Positions 44,863-53,328 of a DNA stretch of 64,000 nt are shown piece after piece. The position numbers were made by a program, and so were the translations under genes. The DNA lies in NCBI GenBank assembly GCA_016213205.1, contig JACRAZ010000016.1, positions 1-64,000 of the forward strand. Reading direction: 5' to 3'. The notes beneath the pieces are model-generated. The model was not told the DNA's origin, ran no database searches, and saw nothing but the letters and a program-made list of their open reading frames with translations. The stretch is from Burkholderiales bacterium. Its GTDB lineage: Bacteria; Pseudomonadota; Gammaproteobacteria; Burkholderiales; Burkholderiaceae_C. Within the stretch, counting starts at the first letter, position 1. Each line of letters opens with the position of its first letter.

Positions 44863-45699
44863 TCAGTGGGCGTCATGCGCCTGACCCACGTAGACGAGGG
44901 TCAGCATCATGAACACGAAGGCCTGCAGCCAGACGATCAGCAGGTGGAAGATCGCCCAGACGGTGCCGGCGATGATGTGGCCAATGAACAGCGCAATGCC
45001 GGTGCCCGACAGCGCGACGGCACTGCCCATCAGCGCGATCAGCATGAAGATCAGTTCGCCCGCATACATGTTGCCGAACAGCCGCATGCCGTGCGAAACG
45101 GTCTTGGCGACGAACTCGATGATCTGCATCAGGAAGTTCACCGGGTACAGGAACACCTTGTCGCCGAAGGGCGCCGAGAACAGTTCGTGCACCCAGCCGC
45201 CGATGCCCTTGATCTTGACGTTGTAGACCAGGCAGATGATCAGCACAGACAGCGACATCGCCATGGTCACCGACAGGTCGGCCGTCGGCACCACGCGCAG
45301 GTAGTGGATCCCGACGAGCTTGCCCGCTTCAGGCAGCAGATCGACGGGCAGGAAGTCCATCGCGTTCATCAGGAAGATCCAGAAGTACACCGTCAGCGCC
45401 AGCGGAGCCACCAGCTTGCGGCTCTTGGCGTTGTGCACGATGCCCTTGGCCTGCCCATCGACCATCTCGACGAGGAACTCCACCGCGGCCTGCATGCGGC
45501 CGGGCACACCCGAGGTCACGCTGCGCGCGACGCGCCAGAGGAAGAAGCAACCCACGACGCCGAGCAGCACCGAGAAGAAGATCGAATCGAGGTTGAACAC
45601 CGAGAAGTCGACGATTGCCGTCTGCTTCTTGTTCTGCAGGTGCGTGAGGTGGTGAACGATGTATTCACCCGCGGTCGGGGCGTGACCTTCGGCAGCCAT
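44863..45699 (-). CDS. atpB: ATP synthase Fo a subunit
   Basis: This 278-aa membrane subunit has five or six helices. The essential arginine lies in SHGMRLFGNMYAGELIFMLI, followed by the C-terminal half-channel helix GTVWAIFHLLIVWLQAFVFMMLTLVYVGQAH. It starts 28 bases after the atpI stop. Confidence 0.97.
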   Translation of the reverse strand: MAAEGHAPTAGEYIVHHLTHLQNKKQTAIVDFSVFNLDSIFFSVLLGVVGCFFLWRVARSVTSGVPGRMQAAVEFLVEMVDGQAKGIVHNAKSRKLVAPLALTVYFWIFLMNAMDFLPVDLLPEAGKLVGIHYLRVVPTADLSVTMAMSLSVLIICLVYNVKIKGIGGWVHELFSAPFGDKVFLYPVNFLMQIIEFVAKTVSHGMRLFGNMYAGELIFMLIALMGSAVALSGTGIALFIGHIIAGTVWAIFHLLIVWLQAFVFMMLTLVYVGQAHDAH

Positions 45700-45726
45700 G
45701 TGTTGAGTTCCAGTCCCGTCTTGTCT

Positions 45727-46245
45727 TTACTTTGCGCGGCGCCACAACAGCGCCACCCAGTACACCTTGATGCAGACCACCAACCCGACCAGCAAGGCCG
45801 GCCAGACCAGAGGCTGCACGATCCGGTTGGCGACGACGAGCATCACCACCGAAACGCCGATTTTCAAAAACTCCCACAACATGAAGCTGACGGCGGACGT
45901 GCCGGGCGCCATGCTGGAAAGCCGACTGGTCATGCCACGCGCCATCAAGGCCCCCGGCACCACCACCGTGGCCGCGCCATACAGCAACGACCACGCCACC
46001 TCGTTCCTCCCGGTGAGCAACCAGCCCAACAGGGCAGCCACCACACCGACCGCGACTTGCGCCACGACGACCCGCCAGGGTGAAACCGGCGGCTCCTTGG
46101 CCCTCAATGCGGCTGCTTCCTCGCGGGAGAGCCTCTTGAAAGACCCGTTTGCCGCCTCATCTTCTTCGTCGTGCCACCCCTCCCGCTGGCTTGGCCCGGC
46201 TGACTTGCCGGGCTGGCCCGCTGAGGTCGTGGGCCGCTGGGACAT
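45727..46245 (-). CDS. atpI: ATP synthase-associated protein I
   Basis: This 172-aa protein is the first gene of the atp operon. A polar N-terminal region of about 65 residues, longer than usual (FKRLSREEAAALRAKEP), precedes four hydrophobic segments (VVVAQVAVGVVAALLGWLL; WSLLYGAATVVVPGALMARG; FMLWEFLKIGVSVVMLVVAN; ALLVGLVVCIKVYWVALLWRRAK). AtpI helps assemble the c ring. Sequence is weakly conserved, so the call depends partly on position. Confidence 0.88.
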   Translation of the reverse strand: MSQRPTTSAGQPGKSAGPSQREGWHDEEDEAANGSFKRLSREEAAALRAKEPPVSPWRVVVAQVAVGVVAALLGWLLTGRNEVAWSLLYGAATVVVPGALMARGMTSRLSSMAPGTSAVSFMLWEFLKIGVSVVMLVVANRIVQPLVWPALLVGLVVCIKVYWVALLWRRAK

Positions 46246-46361
46246 GGTGGGTTACGCTCGGTTTCGGCAAACCGCAGGAGTATACGTGGAAACCCCTGCC
46301 GGCCGATAGGGGGCGCCACGCGTGGCCTGCGCGAGGCCTGTCCGGCCTTCAGCCCCGCACG

Positions 46362-47270
46362 CTACAGGCGCGCAAAGTTCACCGGCAGGCCCGGCACCGC
46401 CACCTGCAGCTGCAGCACGCAGCCGGCCCAAGGTTGCTGGGCCAGTTCATCGGCCGGGCGCTTCTCGCGGGCCGTGGTGATGTACAGCGTCTTCAGGTCG
46501 GCGCCGCCAAAACACGGCATCGTCGGGCAGCGCACAGGCAGCGGCAGCTCGGCCAGCAGCTCACCTTCGGGCGACAGCCTCAGCAGGCGTTGGCCCTCGA
46601 ACATCGCACACCAGTACGCGCCCTCGCTGTCGACCGCCGCGCCGTCGGGCCGGCCGCCGTAATGCGCAAGCGGCTCGTCCGGGGCGCGCGGTGGGAAGCG
46701 CCGCAACACACGACGCCGGCTCAAGCTGCCGTCATGGCCGTCCAGGTCGAAGGCATAGATCTGGTGGGCCTTGGTGTCGGACCAGTACAGCGTTCGTCCG
46801 TCGGGGCTGAAGCCCAGGCCGTTGCCCACCGTGGCGTCTGCGACCACGCGATCGCAGCGCGTGCCGGACCATCGGTACAGCCCAGCCTCCGGCTGCCGCC
46901 GGTCGTCGAGGGTGCCAACCCAGAAGCGACCTTGCGGATCTGCCTTGCCATCGTTGAAGCGCTGGTGCTTCGGGTCGTAGGGCGGTGGCGCAAGGCGGCT
47001 GCGCACGCCGGAGACCGGGTCGAAGCGCCAGAGGCCGTCGCGCATGGCGATCAGCAAACCGCCGCCTTGCAGCGGCGCGCAACTGCCCGGCTCGGCCTCG
47101 AAGGCCCATTGGTCGTGCTGGCGGCTGCGGGGCTCGAACGCGTTCAGGCGCCGGCCAGGAATGTCCACCCAGTACAGGCGCTGCTCGTCGGGGTGCCAGA
47201 ACGGCGATTCGCCCAGCGCCGAGGGCGGCACCGGCAGTGCCTGCAACGCCTGGCCGTCGAGGATGAGCAT
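46362..47270 (-). CDS. SMP-30/gluconolactonase family lactonase
   Basis: This 302-aa six-bladed propeller protein has LGESPFWHPDEQRLYWVDIPGR (metal-binding Glu), FNDGKADPQGRFWVGTLDD (Asn) and VGNGLGFSPDGRTLYWSDTKAHQIYAFDLD (Asn/Asp), the divalent-metal site of SMP-30 lactonases. It opens sugar acid lactones. It follows an aldolase of the HpcH/HpaI family by six bases, so the two likely act in one sugar-acid catabolic route. Confidence 0.92.
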   Translation of the reverse strand: MLILDGQALQALPVPPSALGESPFWHPDEQRLYWVDIPGRRLNAFEPRSRQHDQWAFEAEPGSCAPLQGGGLLIAMRDGLWRFDPVSGVRSRLAPPPYDPKHQRFNDGKADPQGRFWVGTLDDRRQPEAGLYRWSGTRCDRVVADATVGNGLGFSPDGRTLYWSDTKAHQIYAFDLDGHDGSLSRRRVLRRFPPRAPDEPLAHYGGRPDGAAVDSEGAYWCAMFEGQRLLRLSPEGELLAELPLPVRCPTMPCFGGADLKTLYITTAREKRPADELAQQPWAGCVLQLQVAVPGLPVNFARL

Positions 47271-47276
47271 CGGGGT

Positions 47277-48095
47277 TCAGGCCGATCCGTCGGTGCGCGT
47301 GCCGCCACTGAGCGTGTGCACGTGGTGATTGCCGCCCTGGGTGCGCAGGGCCTTCAGCGTGGCGGTGGCGCCTTGCATCATCAGGCTCAGGTCGGCGGCC
47401 ACGGCGAGGTAGTCGAAGGCCATTGCACGATAGGTGGCAGCCGCGTCGTGGGTGAGTGCCAGCGTGCCGATCGGTGTGCCCACCGCCTTGGCGCGGCGCA
47501 CCGCTTCGGCCACCAGCGCCAGCACCGAGGCATGCATCAGCTGGCCTGGCACCCCGATGCTGCCGGACAGGTCGGCCGGGCCGACGAACAGCGCATCGAC
47601 CCCCGGCACGGCGGCGATCGACTCGAGGCGGTCGATGGCCTGCTCGGTTTCGATCTGGACGATCACGCCAATGTGCTTGTTGGCCGTCTGCAGGTAGTTC
47701 GGCGTGGTGCCGTATCGCGAGCCGCGGCTGAAGCCGGCCATGCCACGCACGCCTTCGGGCGGGAAGCGCGTGGCGGCCACCGCCCGACGCGCTTCTTCGG
47801 CGTCCTGCACGAACGGGAACATCACCGTGGTGGCACCGGCGTCGAGCACGCGCTTGACCATGACGGCATCGTTCCACGGCACCCGCACCACCGGCACCAT
47901 GCGGGTGTTGCCCACGGCCTGCAGCATCTGCATCACGCCGGTCATTTCCAGCGGCGTGTGTTCCATGTCGATCAGGCCCCAGTCGAAGCCTGCATGGCCG
48001 ATGGCCTCGGCCACCAGCGCGCTGGCCGACATCACCCAGGTGCCCAGCGGCGGCTGGTTGCCGGCGGACTTCAGCAGTTGGCGAAACGGGTTCAT
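47277..48095 (-). CDS. HpcH/HpaI family aldolase (2-dehydro-3-deoxyglucarate aldolase-like)
   Basis: This 272-aa class II aldolase shows LGTWVMSASALVAEAIGHAGFDWGLIDMEHTPL, PVVRVPWNDAVMVKRVLDAGATTVMFPFVQDAEEARRAV, VQIETEQAID (metal-binding Glu) and GVDALFVGPADLSGSIGVPG (metal-binding Asp). Family members cleave 2-keto-3-deoxy sugar acids or 4-hydroxy-2-ketoheptanedioate to pyruvate plus an aldehyde. Pairing with the SMP-30 lactonase favours a sugar-acid substrate. The exact one cannot be told. Confidence 0.9.
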   Translation of the reverse strand: MNPFRQLLKSAGNQPPLGTWVMSASALVAEAIGHAGFDWGLIDMEHTPLEMTGVMQMLQAVGNTRMVPVVRVPWNDAVMVKRVLDAGATTVMFPFVQDAEEARRAVAATRFPPEGVRGMAGFSRGSRYGTTPNYLQTANKHIGVIVQIETEQAIDRLESIAAVPGVDALFVGPADLSGSIGVPGQLMHASVLALVAEAVRRAKAVGTPIGTLALTHDAAATYRAMAFDYLAVAADLSLMMQGATATLKALRTQGGNHHVHTLSGGTRTDGSA

Positions 48096-48110
48096 GCGGG
48101 CCTTTCGCGG

Positions 48111-48602
48111 TCAGCCCAGCGCCACCTTCAGGTAGTGCGCGCCGGGAACCGGGTTGAAGTAGTAGGGCGGAATCTCCTCGAAGCCGAGTGATTCGTACAG
48201 GCCGCGCGCGGCTTCCATGTCGTCCAGCGTGTCCAGCAGCATCGCCGAATAGCCGGCCTCGGTGGCGCGGTCCATCAGGGCCTGCGCCAGCACGCGGCCC
48301 AGGCCGAAGCGGCGGAATGCGCGCCGCACGTACAGGCGCTTCATTTCGCAGGCGTTGGCGTAGTCGGCGTCGGGCAGGGGGCGCAAGGCGCCACAGCCGG
48401 CGAGTTCATCGTCCACAAACGCCAGCAGCAGCGCGCCCTGCGGCGCGGCATAGTCGCCCGGCAGGCCGGCGAGTTCCTGCTCGAAGTTCTGGAAGCAGAG
48501 GTCGACGCCCAGGCCCTGTGCGTACTCGCGGAAGATCTCGCGTGTGCGATCCAGCAGCGCCGGGGTGTCGGGCACCTGCAGGCGAATGGCGGGCGAGGAC
48601 AT
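48111..48602 (-). CDS. GNAT family N-acetyltransferase
   Basis: This 163-aa protein has the acetyl-CoA binding fold with MKRLYVRRAFRRFGLGRVLAQALMDRATEAGYSAMLLDTLDDMEAARGLYESLGFEEIPPYYFNP. The Arg-Arg-x-Gly-x-Gly-type loop and the GFEEIPPYY C-terminus resemble the subgroup acting on small amines or amino acids. It is 15 bases before the aldolase and probably co-transcribed with the aldolase/lactonase pair. Confidence 0.9.
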   Translation of the reverse strand: MSSPAIRLQVPDTPALLDRTREIFREYAQGLGVDLCFQNFEQELAGLPGDYAAPQGALLLAFVDDELAGCGALRPLPDADYANACEMKRLYVRRAFRRFGLGRVLAQALMDRATEAGYSAMLLDTLDDMEAARGLYESLGFEEIPPYYFNPVPGAHYLKVALG

Positions 48603-48646
48603 CGGGTGGGCGGGCCGGGATCAGGCGGGCAGGCAGCGCCGCCAGT

Positions 48647-49339
48647 CTAACCGCCGAGGCGGCCGATCCACACCGACAGTGCTGCGCACAGCAGCACCAG
48701 CACCAGGGCCAGCGCGCGGGTGCGAAGCGTGTCGGTGGTGGGGGGCACGGTGGAGGGCAGCAGCTTGTCGCCCCCCAGCATGGGCGCCACGAGGTTGCTG
48801 CCGCGCAGCCGGTAGAACACGATCGCGGCCAGGTGCAGGCCCACCAGCACCAGCAGGATCGCCTGCCCCGGGCCCTTGTGCCAGGCCGTGGCCTGCAGCC
48901 CGGTGGCGGTGTCGACGAAGCGGTTCAGGGGCCCGGTGGTGGCGATCTCGTCGTCGGCGAGCAGGCCGGTGCCCACCTGTGCCAGCAGCAGCCCCAGCAT
49001 GGCCAGCACCGAGAGGCTGCCCAGCGGGTTGTGGCCGACCTCGAAGTGGTCGTCTGCGCGGTGCTCGCCGCGCAGGTAGCGCAGCACGGTGGCCGGCGAG
49101 CGCACGAAGCTGGTGAAGCGCGACCAGCGCCCGCCAATGACGCCCCACACCAGGCGGAACGCCAGCAGCGCCAGCACCAGCAGGCCCAGGCGCATGTGCC
49201 ACACCAGGGCATTGCCGCCCACCTTGCCGGTGACCACCAGGCCGATGACGGCCAGGGCCAGCAGCCAGTGGAAGCAGCGCGTGGGCAGGTCCCAGACGCG
49301 GACGGGGCGAAGTTCAGCAGGGCTGCCGGTGGGGGTCAT
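48647..49339 (-). CDS. Cytochrome b561-type membrane protein
   Basis: This 230-aa di-haem b protein begins VRVWDLPTRCFHWLLALAVIGLVVTG, where a conserved His binds haem. It has further helices with histidines (WHMRLGLLVLALLAFRLVWG; LLVLVGLHLAAIVFYRL) and an HNPLGSLSVLAMLGLL segment. Such proteins shuttle electrons from the quinol pool to small c-type cytochromes. A cytochrome c' gene lies divergently 1.25 kb away beyond a PEP-CTERM gene. In related bacteria the two are usually adjacent. Confidence 0.88.
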   Translation of the reverse strand: MTPTGSPAELRPVRVWDLPTRCFHWLLALAVIGLVVTGKVGGNALVWHMRLGLLVLALLAFRLVWGVIGGRWSRFTSFVRSPATVLRYLRGEHRADDHFEVGHNPLGSLSVLAMLGLLLAQVGTGLLADDEIATTGPLNRFVDTATGLQATAWHKGPGQAILLVLVGLHLAAIVFYRLRGSNLVAPMLGGDKLLPSTVPPTTDTLRTRALALVLVLLCAALSVWIGRLGG

Positions 49340-49449
49340 GGGGTGGTTCCTCGGGCTGGACGCAGGCAGGCGCTGACGATAGCCGATGACGCCCCCGGGC
49401 GCAGGTGGCCCCCCCACACCCCGCCGCGCGCCCGGCGCGCGGCCGTGGC

Positions 49450-50379
49450 TCAGCGCAGACCGAAGGTGTCTCGCAACTGCAGCACCAGCGCGCCCACCCA
49501 GCCAGCCTGCACCGCCGGCAGTTCCAGGCCATGGCGTTGCACCGCGGGCAGGGCCTGCGATGCCGTGGGCGCTGCCGCCAGCGTGGTGGCGGCCAGCAGG
49601 GCCGCGAAGCAGGATTTCAGTCGGTTCGTTTTCATCGAGGGGTGTCCTTTCCGGGACGGGTTGGGAAGCTGTTGCGGCCGGATGCGGCGGCTCGCCAGGC
49701 CCAGGGCCGCCAAGGCCGCCAGCCAGAGGCCGGCCGGCTCGCTGACCGGCGCCGGCGCGCCACCGGGGCCAAGCAACTCGAAGGCAAAGTCGCTCTGCTG
49801 GTCGGTCCACCAGGCCTGGTGGTGCCGCCAGAGCGAGGCGCCGTCACCGCTGCCGGACAGGGCCCACAGCCAATCGGCCGCGTCGCCGGCGGTGTTGTTG
49901 CTGATCGATGCGTAGTACTGCAGGTTGGGCACCAGTGCAAACGCCAACGGGGCCTCGTAGGCGTACACCGGCACGAGTTCGGCCTGGCCCAGCGCATTGA
50001 CGTGGGTCCAGTGGCCCACTGGCGCCACGCTGCGCTGCACCGTGCCGGCGGCGAAGTGGTGGTCGAGCAGCAGCTGGGAGATGTTGGTGTGCGCGCTCAG
50101 CGTGAAGCGGAAGTCGTCGCTTGCCGGCAGCGGCCCGCCGCGATAGCTGCCCCAGAAGCGCAGCCGGGTCACGATGGGCACGTCGTTGGCATTGCCCGGC
50201 ACGGCGAACAGGTCGGCGCCTTGCGCGGGCATGTCCTCGTCGCTGACGAGGGCACCGCTGAAATCGGGGCCGCCATTGCTGAACACGATGCCGGCCGCGG
50301 CGGTGCCGGGCGCCAGCAGTGCGGCCGTCAATGCGGCGGCGGCCAGTGCGGTGGTGGTGGGAGATTTGTCGGGGTTCAT
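49450..50379 (-). CDS. PEP-CTERM protein reading in frame into a second signal-peptide protein
   Basis: This is a 309-aa ORF with AGGAGG seven bases before ATG 50379. Residues 1-28 are a signal (TALAAAALTAALLAPGTAAAG). About 29-215 is a beta-rich domain (FRFTLSAHTNISQLLLDHHFAAGTV, AFALVPNLQYYASISNNTAGD). About 220-245 is a PEP-CTERM sorting motif (VSEPAGLWLAALAALGLASRRIR), where such proteins normally end. Instead the frame continues to MKTNRLKSCFAALLAATTLAAAPTASQA, a complete second signal peptide (internal ATG 49635, AAGGA upstream), and a 33-aa tail. Either a stop was lost, or two overlapping products are made from one frame. PEP-CTERM proteins are sorted by exosortase to the cell surface. 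Confidence 0.8.
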   Translation of the reverse strand: MNPDKSPTTTALAAAALTAALLAPGTAAAGIVFSNGGPDFSGALVSDEDMPAQGADLFAVPGNANDVPIVTRLRFWGSYRGGPLPASDDFRFTLSAHTNISQLLLDHHFAAGTVQRSVAPVGHWTHVNALGQAELVPVYAYEAPLAFALVPNLQYYASISNNTAGDAADWLWALSGSGDGASLWRHHQAWWTDQQSDFAFELLGPGGAPAPVSEPAGLWLAALAALGLASRRIRPQQLPNPSRKGHPSMKTNRLKSCFAALLAATTLAAAPTASQALPAVQRHGLELPAVQAGWVGALVLQLRDTFGLR

Positions 50380-50592
50380 GGTTGTGCCTCCTGAAGTGGC
50401 CGGCAGTGTGGGATGCGAGGCCATGCGGTGTCGTCAGGAAACCGTGTTGTTTCGGTCAGCGCGGCGCCGGGCGTCGGCACGGCCGGCCGGTGCACCTGCA
50501 TGGAATAAGGCAATCGCCTGCCCCGTACACTGGCCGGCGCTCTGGGCAATCCGCCCGCGCGCCGCCCAGACTTTCAAGCCCGGAGGATCCGC

Positions 50593-51060
50593 ATGAACCG
50601 ACTGCTCGTGGCCACGGCCGCAGCCCTTGCGGCGCTGGCCAGCCTGCCCGCCGCCGCCCAGTTCCAGAAGCCTGAGGACGCCATCAAGTACCGTCAAAGC
50701 AGCCTGACGGTGATGGCCAACCACTTCGGCCGTGTCGCTGCCATGGCGCAGGGCAAGGTGCCGTTCGACGCCAAGGTGGCGGCCGACAACGCGCATGTCG
50801 TCGCCACGCTGTCGCGCTTGCCTTTCACCGCCTTCGGCGAGGGCACCGACAAGGGCGCCCCCAATCGCGCCAAGCCCGAGATCTGGAAGGAGCAGGCCAA
50901 GTTCAAGGACGCGGCCGAGAAGATGGCCGGCGAAGTGGCCAAGCTCGAGGCTGCCGCCAAGGCGGGCAACCTGGATGCGATCAAGGCCGCGGTCGGTGCC
51001 GTCGGCGGCAGCTGCAAGGCCTGCCACGACGACTTCCGCGCCGAGAAGTACAGCAACTGA
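50593..51060 (+). CDS. Cytochrome c' (class II)
   Basis: This 155-aa periplasmic protein has a signal (MNRLLVATAAALAALASLPAAAQ), a four-helix bundle and the C-terminal haem site CKACHDDFR (Cys141, Cys144, His145), the layout of class II c-type cytochromes. Cytochrome c' binds NO or CO and protects against nitrosative stress. GGAGG precedes the ATG. A strong terminator follows. Confidence 0.94.
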   Translation: MNRLLVATAAALAALASLPAAAQFQKPEDAIKYRQSSLTVMANHFGRVAAMAQGKVPFDAKVAADNAHVVATLSRLPFTAFGEGTDKGAPNRAKPEIWKEQAKFKDAAEKMAGEVAKLEAAAKAGNLDAIKAAVGAVGGSCKACHDDFRAEKYSN

Positions 51061-51081
51061 GCGCTGCCCCGGCCAGCACGA

Positions 51082-51105
51082 AGCCCCGCCGTGCGGGGCT
51101 TTTTT
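51082..51105 (+). terminator. Rho-independent terminator after cytochrome c'
   Basis: AGCCCCGC (51082-51089) pairs with GCGGGGCT (51093-51100) around a CGT loop and is followed by a run of six T residues. It separates the cytochrome gene from the convergent AlaX gene. Confidence 0.9.
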
Positions 51106-51114
51106 CTGGGCCGA

Positions 51115-51834
51115 TCAGTCCGGCGTGGCGAAGCCGAGCACGACCCGGCGCGTCCGGGCGGACTTCTTCTCGATCTTGGTGACGACCACGGCGCCGATCT
51201 CGGTGGTGTTGGCCACGTGGGTGCCTCCGCAGGGTTGCAGGTCGACACCCTCGATGGCGATCACGCGCACCCGGCCCTGGCCGCGCGGGGGCTGCACGCT
51301 CATGCTGCGCACCAGGCCCGGCTTGGCATCGAGCTCGGCCTCGCTGATCCAGCGGTGCTCCACGGCGTGGGCTTCGGCCACCAGGCGCGCGAGGCCGGCG
51401 TTGAGCACGTCCTTGTCCAGCGGCTCGGTCATGTGGAAGTCCAGCCGCGCGTAATCAACCGTGATCGAGCAGCCGTCCACCGGGTGCGGCACCAGCGCGC
51501 ACAGCAGGTGCGTCGCGGTGTGAAAGCGCATGTGGCGATGGCGCCGCCGCCAGTCGATGCGGGCCGTGACGGTGTCGCCCACCGCCCAGCCGGCCAGGTC
51601 GGCCCCTTCGGCCGGCAGGTGCACGATGGTGCCGGGATCGACCCCCTTGCGGGTGTCGACAATGGCCAGTTCGCGGCCGTCGGCCTGGCGCAGCAGGCCA
51701 ACGTCACCCGCCTGGCCACCCCCTTGCGGGTAGAACACGGTGCGGTCGAGCTGCACGCCCCGCGCTTCGAGGGCGGTGATGCGGGCCTCGCAGTGCTGCA
51801 GCCGGGCGTCGTCGCGGAACAGTGCTTCGGTCAT
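51115..51834 (-). CDS. alaX: Alanyl-tRNA editing protein AlaX
   Basis: This 239-aa stand-alone relative of the AlaRS editing domain has FYPQGGGQAGDVG, the zinc motif FHTATHLL (His-x3-His) and QPCGGTHVANT (Cys-x3-His), all intact. AlaX enzymes hydrolyse Ser- or Gly-tRNA(Ala). The size fits the type II/III class. It is the last gene of a five-gene overlapping run; its ATG overlaps the stop of the VOC gene by four bases. Placement with amino-acid enzymes suggests it guards translation when a mischarging amino acid accumulates. Confidence 0.93.
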   Translation of the reverse strand: MTEALFRDDARLQHCEARITALEARGVQLDRTVFYPQGGGQAGDVGLLRQADGRELAIVDTRKGVDPGTIVHLPAEGADLAGWAVGDTVTARIDWRRRHRHMRFHTATHLLCALVPHPVDGCSITVDYARLDFHMTEPLDKDVLNAGLARLVAEAHAVEHRWISEAELDAKPGLVRSMSVQPPRGQGRVRVIAIEGVDLQPCGGTHVANTTEIGAVVVTKIEKKSARTRRVVLGFATPD

Positions 51835-52487
51835 GGCGGGCTCGTCAGGGTGAGGGGGCCGCGGGGGGTGTGCAGGCGCACGCTCAGGCCGGGCAGGTCG
51901 GCCGCGGCCACGCCGCGCAAGCGCAGCAAGCGGTGCACCGGCGCCGGCAACCCGCCCAGCGTGACGGCGCCCAGTGTCACGCCCGAAGGCGGCATGTCGT
52001 CGGCGGGATGGCGCGCGCCCCATTCGATGAGCGTGGGCAATGCGCCGTTGCAGGCGATCGCGCCGTCCTCACGCACCAGGAGGCGCCAGGTCAGCCGGCC
52101 CTGGGGCGTGTCGCGTTCGGCGGCGATCGGCGGTCCGGGGTCGGTGCCCAGCGCGAACAGCGCATCGCGCAGGGGTTCGATCGGGCGGCAGCGGGCCACC
52201 AGGTGCACCAGGCGAGGGGTCTCGCGCACGGCCGCCTGCAGCGCGGGGTGGTCCATGCCGAACCAGCGCGCGCGTGCCGGGGGTGGGGCCTCGGGATCGA
52301 TGGTGATGATCTCGAGGTAACTGCCAGGATACGCGTCATTGGCCAGCGACAGCAGGCGGTTGTGTGTGCCCATCAAGGCATGACGTCCACCCGGCCCGGG
52401 GGTCGCGCCCAGCGTCTGCTCGCACCAGGCCACGCCCTGCGCCAGCGAGTCGGCCACGACGACGAGGTGGTCGACCTCGGTCGTCAC
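51831..52487 (-). CDS. VOC/glyoxalase-like domain protein
   Basis: This 218-aa protein starts with GTG 52487, overlapping the PhzF stop (GTGA). Two halves of the VOC fold are visible: TEVDHLVVVADSLAQGVAWCEQTLGATPGPGG with LEIITIDP, and a second RLVHLVARC block to the C-terminus (PHRLLRLRGVAAADLPGLSVRL). This corresponds to the glyoxalase-like domain of the YckE/PF13468 type. VOC proteins catalyse isomerisation, ring cleavage or thiol transfer with a metal. Which of these applies here is unknown. Confidence 0.82.
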   Translation of the reverse strand: MTTEVDHLVVVADSLAQGVAWCEQTLGATPGPGGRHALMGTHNRLLSLANDAYPGSYLEIITIDPEAPPPARARWFGMDHPALQAAVRETPRLVHLVARCRPIEPLRDALFALGTDPGPPIAAERDTPQGRLTWRLLVREDGAIACNGALPTLIEWGARHPADDMPPSGVTLGAVTLGGLPAPVHRLLRLRGVAAADLPGLSVRLHTPRGPLTLTSPP

Positions 52488-53320
52488 AGCGTCACCTGCC
52501 CCTGCACCACCGGGGTCACATCGCCGCCGATCCAGGTGGTGGCGCCTTCGGCCTGCACATGCACACGGCCGGCGCGGCCGAGCGCAGTGCCCTGGGCCGC
52601 GACGTAGCCGGGTGGCGCCAGGCCCTCGCCGATGAGCCATTGCGCCAGCCCCGCGTTGAGGCTGCCGGTCACCGGGTCTTCCGGAACCCCCAGCGAGGGC
52701 ACGAAGGCCCGCACCTCCCACTGGCATGCGCTGCCGGCCGGGTGCGCGCCCACCACGCCCAGCTTGAGCCCGCGCATCGCCGCGAAGTCCGGCTGCAGCG
52801 CCAGCACCGTGGCGGCATCGGGCAGCAGCGCGGCCAGCCAGCCCGGGCCGTTGTCCACCCACTGCAGGCGCAGCAACTGCTCGTCGCGCAGCTTCAGCGA
52901 AGCCAGCACCTGGGCCCGTTCCTCGGCGCCCGCCGGCCCGCTGCGGCGCAGCGGCGGCGCGGCAAAGGCCAGGCGCGCACCATCGCGGCGGATGCGCACC
53001 AGGCCCACGCCGCATTGCTGCACCACTTCGCCGGCGGTGCGCGGCTGGCCGCCTGCGGCCAGCCAGGCGTGGCAGCTGCCCAGCGTGGGATGGCCGGCAA
53101 ACGGCAGTTCACCACCGGGGGTGAAGATGCGCACGTGGTAGTCGGCGCCTGGCTCGGTGGGCGGCAGCAGGAAGGTGGTTTCCGACAGGTTGGTCCAGCG
53201 TGCGAACGCGGCCATCTGGGCTTCGGTGAGGCCGGCCGCGTCGTGCACCACCGCGAGCGGGTTGCCGCGCAGCGGCTGCGTGGTGAAGACGTCCAGTTGC
53301 GAGAAGCGGTGGGTCGACAT
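52484..53320 (-). CDS. PhzF family isomerase/epimerase
   Basis: This 278-aa protein has the diaminopimelate-epimerase-like fold: QLDVFTTQPLRGNPLAVVHDA, the catalytic Glu in TNLSETTFLLPP, GGELPFAGHPTLGSCHAWL, and the second-domain signature VPEDPVTGSLNAGLAQWLIG. PhzF itself isomerises trans-2,3-dihydro-3-hydroxyanthranilate, but most homologues act on unknown substrates; no phenazine genes are nearby. It overlaps the VOC gene downstream and follows the dehydratase by eight bases. Confidence 0.92.
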   Translation of the reverse strand: MSTHRFSQLDVFTTQPLRGNPLAVVHDAAGLTEAQMAAFARWTNLSETTFLLPPTEPGADYHVRIFTPGGELPFAGHPTLGSCHAWLAAGGQPRTAGEVVQQCGVGLVRIRRDGARLAFAAPPLRRSGPAGAEERAQVLASLKLRDEQLLRLQWVDNGPGWLAALLPDAATVLALQPDFAAMRGLKLGVVGAHPAGSACQWEVRAFVPSLGVPEDPVTGSLNAGLAQWLIGEGLAPPGYVAAQGTALGRAGRVHVQAEGATTWIGGDVTPVVQGQVTL

Positions 53321-53328
53321 GCTCGTTC

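Noticed and set aside
52484-53320. Phenazine biosynthesis cluster suggested by PhzF
   Set aside because: None of the other phz genes are present. PhzF homologues are widespread in unrelated pathways.
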